From positions 1 to 64,000 of the forward strand of contig JALBVF010000011.1 in NCBI GenBank assembly GCA_025050535.1: a DNA stretch of 64,000 nt, read 5' to 3'. Below the pieces are notes generated by a model. It had not been told where the DNA came from. It worked only from the letters and a program-made list of their open reading frames with translations, and did not search any database. Position numbers and translations under genes: made by a program. Each line of letters starts with the position of its first letter. The first letter of the stretch is position 1. This stretch comes from Candidatus Protistibacter heckmannii. GTDB lineage: Bacteria; Pseudomonadota; Gammaproteobacteria; Burkholderiales; Burkholderiaceae. Below, in pieces: positions 53,457-63,235 of the stretch.

Positions 53457-53582
53457 TGGCTCTCTGTGGTCATGTGGAACGACAGGGGACGGCAGCCGCA
53501 TGCTAGACCGGATCGGTGAGCCCGGTCGAGCCGGTATTACCCCCGGCCCGGGGTTTGAAGCAATTTTTTACCGCAAGCCAAC

Positions 53583-54359
53583 TTACTTTTCGACGAAGGC
53601 CCGCTCGATCACGTAGTCGCCAGCGGTGCCGGTGCTGGGCGAGATCTTGAAGCCGCGCTTGTCGAGGATCACGCACATGTCGTGCAGCATGTTGGCGCTG
53701 CCGCAGATCATGGCGCGGTCCACGCTCGGGTCGAGCGCGTCGATGCCCAGGTCCGCGGCGATGCGGCCGGCGTCGAGCAGGTCGGTGACGCGGCCCTGGG
53801 TGGGGAAGTCCTCGCGGGTGACGGTCGGGTAGTAGAGCAGCTTCTCGCGGACGACCTCGCCGATGTACTCGTGCTCTGGCAGTTCCTTGGTGATGTAGTC
53901 GCGATAAGCGAGCTCGCAGACCAGGCGCACGCCGTGCACCAGCACCACGCGCTCGAAGCGCTCATAAGTGTCGGGGTCGCGGATGATGCTCATGAAGGGC
54001 GCCAGCCCCGTGCCGGTGGCGAGCAGACAGAGGTTGCGGCCGGGCAGCACGTCGTCGATCACCAGCGTGCCCACTGGCTTGCGGCCCACGAGCAGGGCGT
54101 CGCCTTCCTTGAGGTGCTGCAGACGCGAGGTCAGTGGGCCGTCCTGCACCTTGATGCTGAGGAATTCGAGCTGCTCTTCGTAGTTGGCGCTGGCGATGCT
54201 GTAGGCGCGCAGCAGCGGCTTGCCGTCCACCGGCAGGCCAATCATCACGAAGTGGCCGTTGTGAAACCGCAGCGCCTGATCGCGCGTGGTCTTGAAGCTG
54301 AACAGGGTGTCATTCCAATGATGGACGCTGATCACCTTTTCCTCGAAAAACGCTGCCAT
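53583..54359 (-). CDS. fpr: Ferredoxin-NADP+ reductase
   Basis: The 258-residue FAD enzyme moves electrons between NADPH and ferredoxin or flavodoxin. RAYSIASANY is the FAD-binding strand, ATGTGLAPFMSI the NADP pyrophosphate loop, GSANMLHDM the second NADP segment, and AFVEK the C-terminus. It is intact and starts three bases after the enamidase frame ends, at the end of the nicotinate cluster. 6-Hydroxynicotinate reductase is ferredoxin-dependent, so this enzyme may have supplied its electrons; it could equally be the general Fpr of the cell, which would explain why it survives. Confidence 0.93.
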   Translation of the reverse strand: MAAFFEEKVISVHHWNDTLFSFKTTRDQALRFHNGHFVMIGLPVDGKPLLRAYSIASANYEEQLEFLSIKVQDGPLTSRLQHLKEGDALLVGRKPVGTLVIDDVLPGRNLCLLATGTGLAPFMSIIRDPDTYERFERVVLVHGVRLVCELAYRDYITKELPEHEYIGEVVREKLLYYPTVTREDFPTQGRVTDLLDAGRIAADLGIDALDPSVDRAMICGSANMLHDMCVILDKRGFKISPSTGTAGDYVIERAFVEK

Positions 54360-54361
54360 GA

Positions 54362-55550
54362 CTATCTTCCAACAATAACGGGTATTTTGGTTGCAGGCGG
54401 GGTGTTGCGGCTGCGGCCGCAACGCACCAGGCCGTCGATCATCACCATGCCCACGCTGGGGATGCCTCCCAGCGCGACGCTCTCGAGCAGGTCCTTGCCG
54501 ACGCTGTGCAGTGCTTTGTCCATGAACACGAAATCCGCCGAGCGGCCCGTTTCGATCAGGCCTTGCGGCAGCTCGCGCACACGCGCGGTGTTGCTGGGTG
54601 GCGAAGCCAAACACGATTTCGGCGGGGATGTCAGTCATGCTGGAGAGCAAGGCGATCAAGCGCAGGATGCCCAGCGGCTGGACGCCCGAACCCGCCGGGC
54701 CGTCGGTGCCGAGGATGATGCGGTGCGGGCATTTTAATTCAATTGCATGCCGGGCTGTGAGTATCCCTATACGCTCATTCCCGTTATGCACTATTTCCAG
54801 GGCGCGGCTGGATTGCTCGCATAAATCGCATACATGCCGGTAGGAAAGCGAGGTGTGGCCGCCGTTCACGTGGCCGATGATGTCGGCGTCGGCCTCCAGC
54901 ACCACGTCCTTGTCGATCAACCCGCTGCCCGGGATCGAGGGGCCGCCCGTGTGGATCGTGCTCTGGATGCCGTACTTGCGCACCCAGCCCACCATCTGGC
55001 GCGCCTCGTCGCCCGCCTTGACCGAACCCAGGCCGATCTCGCCAAGGAGCTTGACCCCGGCGTCGGCCAGATCCTTGAAGTCGGATTCGACCATGCCCTT
55101 TTCGATCACGGGCGCGCCGTCCAGGACCTTCACCCCGCCGCCCACGCCCGCGGCGCGCATGCAGTCGAAGGCGCGCTGGCTGGTGATGGCCAGGGCCTTG
55201 AGGCCGACGATGTCCTTGGGCCGGCCGGGATAGTGCACTTCGCCAGCGGAGATCATCGTCGTGAACCCGCCGTTCATGCTCGATTCGATCCAGCTCAGCT
55301 GGTTCTGGCGCGGCGTCCAGTCGCCGGCGACCGGATGGACGTGCGAGTCGATCATGCCGGAGCTCACTGCGGTGCCCTTGCAGTCGATCTCGGTCTTCAC
55401 GCTCTCGCGGTCCATGTCGGCCAGGCGGCCGACGGTGCTGATCACGCCATCGTCGACGAGGATGGGCTTGTCGATGTCGCCGGACAACAGCAGTCCGATA
55501 TTGCGGATCAGCACCCTTCCCGATTTCGCTCCGATGATGTCAGCTGCCAT
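54362..55550 (-). pseudogene. Enamidase (amidohydrolase of reductive nicotinate degradation), frameshifted
   Basis: Enamidase opens the ring of 1,4,5,6-tetrahydro-6-oxonicotinate to give 2-formylglutarate. The product has metal ligands in SHVHPVAGDW, HTGGPSIPGSG and NGGHTSLS, and the Asp in LGTDGPAGSG, as in the Eubacterium barkeri enzyme. Near 54595 one extra C after GFAT shifts the frame. The true end (NTARVRELPQGLIETG, then SRNTPPATK) is read in the next phase and stops at 54362. All catalytic residues precede the shift, but the last 75 or so residues are lost. Confidence 0.83.
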
Positions 55551-55581
55551 GGCCTTGCTCCTGTTGCATTGATTGCGCCGC

Positions 55582-56325
55582 TCAAGCGGCGATGTCGCCC
55601 GACTGGATGCGCTTGACGCCCTTGGCCTTCATGTCGGCCCAGGCCTTTGCGACCGAGCCGTTCAAGTCGATGCCGCGCGTCGCGTCTTCCACGACGTAGA
55701 CGTTGAAGCCAAGCTTGCGCGCGTCCATCGCCGTCCAGGCCACGCAGAAGTCGGTCGCCAGGCCGGTGACGAACACCGTCTTGATCTTGCGCTGCTGCAG
55801 ATAGCCGGCCAGGCCGGTGGAGGTCTTGCCGTCGGCCTCGAGGAAGGCGGAATAGCTGTCCATGTCCTTGTGGAAGCCCTTGCGGATGATCAGCTCGGCC
55901 TGGGGAATCTTCAGGTCCTTGTGCAGGGCCGCGTCCTCCGTGCCCTGCACGCAGTGGTCGGGCCAGAGCACCTGGTTGCCGTAGGAAAGCTTGGTGGTCT
56001 CGAAAGGCTTCTTGCCCGAATAGGCCGAGGCGAAGGAGGCATGGTCGGGGGTGTGCCAGTCCTGCGTCATCACCACGTTCTCGAAGACCGTAGCGATCTT
56101 GTTGATCACCGGCACCACCTCGTCGCCCTTGTCCACTGGCAGCGTGCCGCCGGGGATGAAGCAGTTCTGCACGTCGACCACGATCAGGGCGCTGTCGGCG
56201 CCGGGCTTGATCTTGGCGTCGGCCGCGAAGGCGTTGAGCGAAGCCAGGCCGCTGCCGGCCGCCAGACCGCCAACGGCGGCGGCGGAGAAAGTTTTCAGAA
56301 AGGCCCTGCGCTGATTCGTTTGCAT
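55582..56325 (-). CDS. Nicotinamidase-like isochorismatase-family hydrolase with Tat signal
   Basis: From ATG 56325 the 247-residue product begins with a twin-arginine signal (RRAFLKTF, hydrophobic stretch, AFAADA), predicting export of the folded enzyme. The mature part has the nicotinamidase triad: Asp in VVDVQNCF, Lys in IRKGFHKDMDS, Cys in TDFCVAWTAMDA. The metal site is DWHTPDHASF. It would convert nicotinamide to nicotinate outside the cytoplasm, ahead of the adjacent ABC importer and nicotinate pathway. It is intact. Most PncA proteins are cytoplasmic, so the signal peptide is a distinguishing feature. Confidence 0.88.
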   Translation of the reverse strand: MQTNQRRAFLKTFSAAAVGGLAAGSGLASLNAFAADAKIKPGADSALIVVDVQNCFIPGGTLPVDKGDEVVPVINKIATVFENVVMTQDWHTPDHASFASAYSGKKPFETTKLSYGNQVLWPDHCVQGTEDAALHKDLKIPQAELIIRKGFHKDMDSYSAFLEADGKTSTGLAGYLQQRKIKTVFVTGLATDFCVAWTAMDARKLGFNVYVVEDATRGIDLNGSVAKAWADMKAKGVKRIQSGDIAA

Positions 56326-56365
56326 GATGTTCTCCAATGGTTTGGGACAACAATAAAGACAGGCA

Positions 56366-57094
56366 CTAAATCGACAGATACTTCTGCTGCAATTGCGTTT
56401 CTCCTGCAAATTCCTTCATCGGTCCGCTATGGCGGATCTGTCCTTGTTCCAGAACGTACACCCGGTCCGAGACGAGCTCGGCGAAGTGCATATTCTGCTC
56501 CGAGAGCAGGATGCTCACGCCCTGGCTCTTGAGTTCGAGAATAGTGTTGGCCATCTGTTCGACGATGATCGGCGCGACGCCCTCGGAAGGCTCGTCGAGC
56601 AGCACCAGATAGGGGTTGCCCATCAGCGTGCGCGACACCGTGAGCATCTGCTGCTCGCCGCCGCTCATGCGCCCGCCGGGCCGCTTGGGCATCTCGCCCA
56701 GGTTGGGGAAGAGGCGGTAGAGCTTCTCGGGCGTCCAGTGCGGCGCGGCGCTGCCGTCGCTCCAGCTGCGCGCGCCCTGGCGGCCGATCTCCAGGTTTTC
56801 CTCCACCGTGAGTTCGGTGAAGATGCGCCGGTCCTCGGGCACCCAGCCCAGGCCAAGACGGGCGATCTGGTGCGAGGGCATGCTCATGATGTTCTTGCCC
56901 AGGAAGCTCACCGCGCCCTTGCGCTGGCCGACCAGGCCCATGATGCTGCGGAAGGTGGTGGACTTGCCCGCGCCATTGCAGCCCATCAGCGCGACGACCT
57001 CGCCGCGTTTCATGTTCAGGCTCACGTCGAAGAGGATCTGCGCATGGCCGTACCAGGCGTTGACGTGGTCGAGCTCGAGGAGGACTTCGCTCAT
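56366..57094 (-). CDS. livF: Branched-chain amino acid-type ABC transporter ATPase LivF
   Basis: The 242-residue ATPase has Walker A GCNGAGKST, signature MSGGEQQML, Walker B LVLLDEPSEG and the LivF-type end. It powers import through the LivHM permease. It overlaps livG by four bases, and the operon livK-livHM-livG-livF is intact. Substrates of Liv-type systems vary widely; the position inside the nicotinate cluster suggests nicotinate, nicotinamide or a related compound, but this is inference. Confidence 0.9.
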   Translation of the reverse strand: MSEVLLELDHVNAWYGHAQILFDVSLNMKRGEVVALMGCNGAGKSTTFRSIMGLVGQRKGAVSFLGKNIMSMPSHQIARLGLGWVPEDRRIFTELTVEENLEIGRQGARSWSDGSAAPHWTPEKLYRLFPNLGEMPKRPGGRMSGGEQQMLTVSRTLMGNPYLVLLDEPSEGVAPIIVEQMANTILELKSQGVSILLSEQNMHFAELVSDRVYVLEQGQIRHSGPMKEFAGETQLQQKYLSI

Positions 57095-57867
57095 GCCGTT
57101 TCCTTCTCGAAGGTCTTACCGCTGCCGAAATACACGCTCTTCACCTTGTCGTTGTTGCGGATCGCCTCGACGCCGCCTTCGGCGATCAGGTTGCCGCGCG
57201 CCAGCACGATGACGCGGCTGGAATAGGAAAACACCACGTCCATGCTGTGCTCGGTAAAGAGCACTGCCAGGCCGTTCTCGGTGACCAGCCGCTTGATCAA
57301 GGCGATGAGCGCGATGCGCTCGGCCGGCGCCATGCCAGCGGTGGGCTCGTCCATCAACAGCAGCTTGGGCTTGCTGGCGAGCGCGATGGCGAGCTCGACG
57401 CGCTTGACGTCGCCGTAGGCCAGATCGGAACAGGGCCGGTCGGCCTGCGCCGCCATGCCCACGCGCTCCAGCAGGGCCAGAGCCTCGGCGCGGTAGAAGC
57501 GCGCGGCGGGCTTGAACCAGTGGAAGATCTTGCCGGCGTGCGAAAGCAGCGCCATCTGGATGTTCTCGGCCACGGTCAGCGAGGCGAAGGTCGCGGCGAT
57601 CTGGAAGGTGCGGCCCACGCCGCGCCGCCAGATCTTGCGCGGCGGCAGGCCGAGAATGTCTTCGCCGTCCAGGGTGATGGAGCCGCCATCGGCCTGTAGC
57701 TGGCCGTTGATCATGTTGAAGCAGGTGGACTTGCCCGCGCCGTTGGGGCCGATCAGCGAGAGCATCTCGCCCTGGGCGATGCTGAAGCTCACGTGGTCCA
57801 CCGCCTTCACGCCGCCGAAGGACTTGGTCAGGCCCGTGACCTTGAGCAGGCTCGCGTTCGCACTCAT
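57091..57867 (-). CDS. livG: Branched-chain amino acid-type ABC transporter ATPase LivG
   Basis: The 258-residue product has Walker A GPNGAGKST, Walker B LLLMDEPTAGM and the His switch FTEHSMDVVF, with the insertion typical of LivG (RTFQIAATFASLTV). It pairs with LivF as the second nucleotide-binding subunit. It overlaps both neighbours by four bases (ATGA), showing tight coupling. Intact. Confidence 0.9.
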   Translation of the reverse strand: MSANASLLKVTGLTKSFGGVKAVDHVSFSIAQGEMLSLIGPNGAGKSTCFNMINGQLQADGGSITLDGEDILGLPPRKIWRRGVGRTFQIAATFASLTVAENIQMALLSHAGKIFHWFKPAARFYRAEALALLERVGMAAQADRPCSDLAYGDVKRVELAIALASKPKLLLMDEPTAGMAPAERIALIALIKRLVTENGLAVLFTEHSMDVVFSYSSRVIVLARGNLIAEGGVEAIRNNDKVKSVYFGSGKTFEKETA

Positions 57868-59792
57868 TGCGCGCCCCCCATGGAAGCGACGGCCTTGCGG
57901 GCCTTCGCGCCCTCATACAGCCTGCGCGCCGAGCCGGCGATGCCCATCGGGAAGGCCAGCACCAGGAAGAGCACCACCGCGCCCATCGGCGCACGCCAGT
58001 ATTCGGTGTTGCGGATCACCGCGTCCTGCAGCCAGGTGAAGACGCTCGCGCCGACCAGCGGCCCCGCGAGATTCTGCACACCGCCCAGCAGCACCATCAC
58101 CAGGCCGTCCACCGACTTGGAGGTGGCGATGGTCTCTGGCGAGATGCTGCCCTTGGAGAAAGCGGCGAGCGCGCCGGCCAGGCCGCAGAACACGCCCGCG
58201 ATCACGAAGGCCGCGAGCTGCACGCTGCGCACGTTGATGCCGATCGCCTCGGCGCGCAGCGGCAGATCGCGCGCAGCGCGCAGCGCATAGCCCAGGGGCG
58301 CGAAAAGCATGCGCCGCATCAGCCACAGGCTGAGCATGCACAGCGCGAGCGTGAGATAGAAATACGCGCCCTTGTCCCTCAGCCATTCTGCCGGCCAGAC
58401 GCCCGTGAGGCCGTTGCTGCCGCCGGTGAAGCCGTCCCACTGGAAGACGATGGACCAGACGATCTGCGCGAAGGCGAGCGTCAGCATCGCCAGATACACG
58501 CCCGAGAGCCGCACTGCGAACCAGCCAAAGAGCAGCGCCCCCAGGCCAGCGACGAGGGGCGCGCCGATCAGCGTGGCGATCATCGGCAGGCCGGCGGACT
58601 TGAGCAGCAGCGCCGCGCCGTAGGCGCCCAGGCCGAAGTAGGCGGCGTGGCCGAAGGAGTGCATGCCGCCCGGACCCATGATAAAGAAAAGGCTGCCGGC
58701 GAAGAGCGCCGCCGTGAGGATGTCGATGGAGAGCACGGTGACGTAGGGGAAGCTCTTGCCGACCAGCGGCAGGAAGAGCAGCACGGCGACGATACCCAGC
58801 GTGGCCGCCTGCATCGCGCGGCCCGGCGGCACGAGCGGCGCTTCCACCGCGGCGGCGTTGCGCACCGGCGCATTGGGCTTGCCCATCAGGCCCCAGGGCC
58901 GAAGCACCAGGACCACGGCCATCACCAGGAACTCCAGAACCAGCGTGAGCTTGGAGAAGGAGAAATCGAAGGCGAGGCCGAAGAGATTGAAATGCACCTG
59001 GCCGATGCCGATGCAGATGGCCTTGATCTCGGCGATGATCAGCGCGGCCACGTAGGCGCCGGGCACCGAGCCCATGCCGCCGACGACCACCACCACGAAG
59101 GCGTCGCCGATGGTCTGCAGATCGAGCGTCAGCGCCGCCGGTTCGCGCGGCAGCTGCACCGCGCCACCCAGTCCGGCGAGGAAGGCGCCCAGGGCGAACA
59201 CGCCCGTGAACAGCCAGGCCTGGTTCACGCCCAGCGCACTGGCCATCTCGCGGTCCTGCGTGGCGGCGCGGATCAGCGTTCCCCAGCGGGTGCGGGTCAG
59301 CAGCAGATAGAGGAGGCCCAGCACGGCCGGGCCGATGAAGATCAAGGCGATGTCATACGAGGGGAAGCGCCGGCCGAAGATTTCGACCGCGCCCGCCAGC
59401 CCCGGCGCGCGCCGGCCCAGCAGGTCTTCCGGGCCCCAGAACCAGAGCGCCGCATCCTTGATCAGCAGCGCCAGGGCGAAGGTGGCGAGAAGCTGGAAGA
59501 GCTCGGGCGCCTTGTAGATGCGCCGCAGGACCAGCGGCTCTATCACCGCACCCAGCACGCCCACGAGGATCGCGGAGAGCAGGATGCAGCCCCAGAAGCC
59601 CAGGACGCTGCCACCGAATTTCTCGGTCAGGCTGTAGCCGGCGTAGATGCCGAGCATGTAGAGCGAGCCGTGCGCGAAGTTGACGATGCGGATCACGCCG
59701 AAGATCAGCGACAGGCCGACGGCGACCAGGAACAAGGAGGACGCGCCGGCCAAGCCGTTGAGCAGCTGGACCAGGAAACCGGAAAAATCCAT
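57864..59792 (-). CDS. Fused LivH-LivM permease of Liv-type ABC transporter
   Basis: The 642-residue protein joins both permease subunits. Residues 1 to about 290 are LivH (FLVAVGLSLIFGVIRIVNFA, then GGMGSVPGAYVAALII). A linker of about 40 residues follows (GKPNAPVRNAAAVEAP). The rest is LivM (FFIMGPGGMHSFGHAAYFGL, GGVQNLAGPLVGA). Such fusions occur in other proteobacteria and fix the subunits one to one in the inner membrane. The frame is intact through the junction, unlike the broken genes nearby. It lies 87 bases after livK. Confidence 0.9.
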   Translation of the reverse strand: MDFSGFLVQLLNGLAGASSLFLVAVGLSLIFGVIRIVNFAHGSLYMLGIYAGYSLTEKFGGSVLGFWGCILLSAILVGVLGAVIEPLVLRRIYKAPELFQLLATFALALLIKDAALWFWGPEDLLGRRAPGLAGAVEIFGRRFPSYDIALIFIGPAVLGLLYLLLTRTRWGTLIRAATQDREMASALGVNQAWLFTGVFALGAFLAGLGGAVQLPREPAALTLDLQTIGDAFVVVVVGGMGSVPGAYVAALIIAEIKAICIGIGQVHFNLFGLAFDFSFSKLTLVLEFLVMAVVLVLRPWGLMGKPNAPVRNAAAVEAPLVPPGRAMQAATLGIVAVLLFLPLVGKSFPYVTVLSIDILTAALFAGSLFFIMGPGGMHSFGHAAYFGLGAYGAALLLKSAGLPMIATLIGAPLVAGLGALLFGWFAVRLSGVYLAMLTLAFAQIVWSIVFQWDGFTGGSNGLTGVWPAEWLRDKGAYFYLTLALCMLSLWLMRRMLFAPLGYALRAARDLPLRAEAIGINVRSVQLAAFVIAGVFCGLAGALAAFSKGSISPETIATSKSVDGLVMVLLGGVQNLAGPLVGASVFTWLQDAVIRNTEYWRAPMGAVVLFLVLAFPMGIAGSARRLYEGAKARKAVASMGGAQ

Positions 59793-59879
59793 GGGCTTGT
59801 TTTTGCTTGTTGGTCCGTTCCGGCGACGCCTGGATGCGGCGGCGCGGAAACGGGGGATTGCGTTGCTCGGCTACGCCGC

Positions 59880-61085
59880 TTATTCGAGGACGCGCAGTTT
59901 CTTCACATCGGCGTCCGAAGGCTTGACGTTGGCGCCGTCGATGTATCGGTAGCCCACCATCACGCCTTTGCCGCCGTCGTTCTTGGTGCGGCCGACGAAG
60001 GCGCCCATGGTCGACTGGTTGTCCTGAGGGCGATAGGTGATCTTGCCGAAGGGCACCGTCACCTGCAGGCCGCGGAAGGCGGCGACCATCTTCTCGGTGT
60101 CGGTCGAGCCGGCCTTCTTGATGCCTTCGGCGATGGACTTGATGGAGCTGTAGCCAACGACTGAACCCAGGCGCGGATAGTCGCTGAATTTCTTCTGATA
60201 CGCGGCGACGAAGGCCTTGTGCTCGGCGCTCTGGATGCCGTACCAGGGATAGCCGGTGACGATCCAGCCATCGGGCGCTTCATCCTTGAGCGGGTCCAGA
60301 TACTCGGGCTCGCCGGTCAGCAGGCTCACAACTTCCTTGCCCTTGAACAGGCCGCGGGTGTTGCCCTCGCGGACGAACTTGGTCAGGTCGGCGCCGAAGA
60401 GCACGTTGAAGATCGCGTCGGGCTTGGCGTCGGCGAGCGCCTGCACCATGCTGCCGGCGTCGAGCTTGCCCAGCGGAGGCGCCTGGTCGGCGACGAATTC
60501 CACGTCGGGCTGGGCGGCCTTGAGCAGCGCCTTGAAGGTCGCCACGGCGGACTGGCCGTATTCATAGTTGGGATACACGACGGCCCAGCGCTTCTTCTTC
60601 AGCTTGGCGGCCTCGGGCACCAGCATCGCGGCCTGCATGTAGGTCGAGGCGCGCAGACGGTAGGTGTAGTGGTTGCCGTTCTGCCAGACGATCTTGTTGG
60701 TCAGCGGCTCGCCGGCGAGGAAGAAGACCTTCTTCTGCTTTGCGAAGTCGGTCAGCGCCAGGCCGACGTTGGAGAGGAAGGAGCCGGTGAGCACGTCCAC
60801 CTTCTCGCGCGAGAGCAGTTCCTCGGCGGCGCGCACGGCGTCCGCTGGGCTGCCGTTGTCGTCGCGCACGATCAGTTCGAGCTTCTTGCCGCCGACACCG
60901 CCGGCCGCGTTGATCTCATCGACCGCCAGCTCCATGCCTTTCTTGTAAGGCTCGAGGAAGGCGGGCTGCACCTTGTAGCTGTTGATTTCACCGATGCGGA
61001 TCACGGATTGCGCCATCGCGCCTTGCGTGCCCAGCACCGAAGCGAGCGCCAGCGACGATGCCAGCAGAGTTTTGCGTAGATTCAT
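59880..61085 (-). CDS. livK: Periplasmic substrate-binding protein of Liv-type ABC transporter
   Basis: From ATG 61085, preceded by an AAGGAG ribosome site, the 401-residue product has a Sec signal (LLASSLALASVLGTQGAMA) and a type I periplasmic-binding fold (IRIGEINSY, ELAVDEINAAGGVGGKKLEL). Length suits Liv-type receptors for amino acids, amides or aromatic acids. It should deliver its ligand to LivHM. The gene is intact. The 113 bases upstream, AT-richer, probably hold the promoter of the transporter operon; they also follow the broken nicotinate genes. Confidence 0.9.
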   Translation of the reverse strand: MNLRKTLLASSLALASVLGTQGAMAQSVIRIGEINSYKVQPAFLEPYKKGMELAVDEINAAGGVGGKKLELIVRDDNGSPADAVRAAEELLSREKVDVLTGSFLSNVGLALTDFAKQKKVFFLAGEPLTNKIVWQNGNHYTYRLRASTYMQAAMLVPEAAKLKKKRWAVVYPNYEYGQSAVATFKALLKAAQPDVEFVADQAPPLGKLDAGSMVQALADAKPDAIFNVLFGADLTKFVREGNTRGLFKGKEVVSLLTGEPEYLDPLKDEAPDGWIVTGYPWYGIQSAEHKAFVAAYQKKFSDYPRLGSVVGYSSIKSIAEGIKKAGSTDTEKMVAAFRGLQVTVPFGKITYRPQDNQSTMGAFVGRTKNDGGKGVMVGYRYIDGANVKPSDADVKKLRVLE

Positions 61086-61198
61086 GGAAAGCTCCTTCCC
61101 CCTGAAAAAAGAATGACCGCTAAAAACCGAAAACGACTGAGTGTTCAATTCCGCCGAACCCTTGCACCGCTTGCTGTTTCCACTTACTTGAGACCGCC

Positions 61199-61861
61199 CT
61201 ACCTCTTGATCTCGTGCTTCTGCATGCCGCCTATTCTAGCCAGAGGCCGGCCGCTGTCCGTCACCGCGACGGCGACGACGATTTCCTTGGCGCGCGGCGC
61301 CTCCACGACGCGTGCTTCCACCGCGTCGAAATGGCTGCGCACATAGGCGGCGTCATTGTGACCGAGAGGCACGTCGACCGCGGTGCTCAACGTGCCCTTC
61401 TTCTTGGCCGAGGGCACCAGCGCCGCACCCTTCTCCACCATCTTGCGCAGCGGCGCGCAGATCGGCGCACAGCCCGACGCGCCAGGACTTCCCCGGCGCG
61501 AGATGCAGCGCGATGTCGCCGCCGTTGTTGTTGACATATGCACGTTGCATGCCGTCGCCGCGGTAGAAGCCGATGAGTTCGTCGGCCACCACGCCGGCCA
61601 CGGCGGCCATCGGCGTGATGAAGGTCGGCGCATGCGGCGCGCGACCATGCCGTGCGGCAGCGGCCCGCCCGTAGAGACCGGGCGCTTGAGCGCGCTCAAT
61701 TCGGAGACCAGCTCCGGCAGCACCGTCTGGAAGCGCGCCCAGGCGTTTTCATGGGCGGCGTGCACCGCTTCGCGCTCGCCTTCGGCGGCAATGACGAGAT
61801 CGACGGGGCCGTGCTGGAAATGCCAGCGGCCGCCGTCGAGTGGGGAGCGGGTTGCGTGCAT
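61199..61861 (-). pseudogene. Chimaeric remnant: UPF0280 N-terminal part joined to the C-terminal part of a DUF1185 protein
   Basis: From ATG 61861 the frame gives DGGRWHFQHGPVDLVIAAEG, the UPF0280 start. It shifts near 61635 into MAAVAGVVADELIGFY and NNNGGDIALHLAPG. Near 61450 it changes to KMVEKGAALVPSAKKKG and DVPLGHNDAAYVRSHFDA, which is the end of a DUF1185 ('amino acid synthesis') protein. Both families are often found beside 6-hydroxynicotinate reductase genes. A deletion seems to have removed the end of one gene and the start of the next. Neither product can be functional. Confidence 0.72.
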
Positions 61862-61865
61862 CGTC

Positions 61866-63210
61866 TCAGCCCAGTATCGGAGGCTGGCCGATCGGCCAGG
61901 CGTTGAGGGAGGAGGCCGCGTCGATGGGGCGCGCGACGGGCGCGCCATCGTCGTTCCAGGCGCCGGTGGCGAGCGTCTGCTCGAGGCTGCGCACGTGGCC
62001 CGGCATGGCCGCCGAGCCGCACGTAGTCTTCCAGGCGCATGGTGAATTCGATGGGCGCGACGACCGCGGGCGTTGGCACCTTGCCTAAGGAATTGTCCGG
62101 CATGCGCAGCACGTCGGCCATCAGCGTGATGCCGCCGCAGGTGACGTTGACCAGCGATTGCTTGACCGATTGCGTGAGCTGCACGGGATTGTCGGTGACG
62201 CCGGCGCGCAGCTAGCTGCTCGCGCCCGCGAGGAAGAGCACCGAGACCAGGAAGGGTTCGCAGTTCTCGCCGATGCGGTCGACGACGGCCTGCACCTCGG
62301 CGGGCATGGCGGCGGGCTGGGGCTTTAGCCCGGCGTCGAGGACGTACCAGGCGGAATGCTCGCCGGTGGTGGAGACCATGAGCAGGAGCTTGCCGGGCCA
62401 GGCGACCTTTAAGTAGCAGCCCGGCGTGGACTTGCGGCCGCGCATGCTGATGCCGGAGGGACGCATGTCGAGGCAGCGCCCGGCCTGGTGCTCGGTGAGC
62501 ACGCCGGTGATGTGGTCGTCGACGACCACGACTTCATCCACCAGGCCGAACCACTGCTTGGCGAAGATGCCGATGGTGGCCGAGCCGCAGCCCATGCGCA
62601 TGCGCTTTTCTTCCACGCCGTTGACGATGGGCGCCTTTCCGGCCTGGATGACTAGCTGCGCGCCGCCGTCGATGGAGAGCTCCACGGCCTGCTTGTTGCC
62701 CAGGGCGACCATCATCTCGCAGGTCAGGCGGCCCTCTTTCTTTCCGCCGCCGGTGAGGTGGTGCACGCCGCCCAGGGAGAGCATCTGCGAACCGTATTCG
62801 ATGGTGGTGACGTGGCCGACGGCCTCGCCATTGTAGAAGATGGTCGACTGCTCGGGGCCGAGCCAGCGGTCGGTTTCGATCTTGATCTTGAAACTGCAGT
62901 AGCTGAAGATGCCCTCGTTCACGACGGTGACCATGTCCAAGCCGAGCTGCTGCGAGGAGACGATGAAGGGCGCGGGCTTGTAGTCGGGATAGGTGGTGGA
63001 CGCGCCCACGCCCGTGACGAAGTATTCCTCTCCGCGCAGCAGGCTGCCATTCCAGTCGCCCTGGCCAGCGGCGGCAAAGGAGACCAGCTCGCCGCGCGCG
63101 GTTTCTCCCGTCGCGGCGGCGTTCTCCAGCGCCCGAGGCGCGCCAGCTTCGCCCACCGCCTCGCCGACCGAGGTTTCCCCGAAATGCTCTCCGATGTTCG
63201 ATTCATCCAT
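61866..63210 (-). pseudogene. 6-Hydroxynicotinate reductase, interrupted
   Basis: This iron-sulfur flavoprotein family reduces 6-hydroxynicotinate to 1,4,5,6-tetrahydro-6-oxonicotinate with reduced ferredoxin. From ATG 63210 the frame holds EEYFVTGVGASTTYPDYKP, MRMGCGSATIGIFAKQWF and STTGEHSAWYVLD. A TAG at 62212-62214 cuts it after LFLAGASS. The same frame resumes LRAGVTDNPVQLTQSVK and VNVTCGGITLMADV, then shifts near 62000 into HVRSLEQTLATGAWNDDG and stops at 61866. The N-terminal iron-sulfur domain seen in some relatives is replaced by a Gly/Glu/Ala-rich stretch, so it may be shortened there too. Confidence 0.8.
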
Positions 63211-63235
63211 GTCTGTCTCTTCTGTCGCTCGCTGC

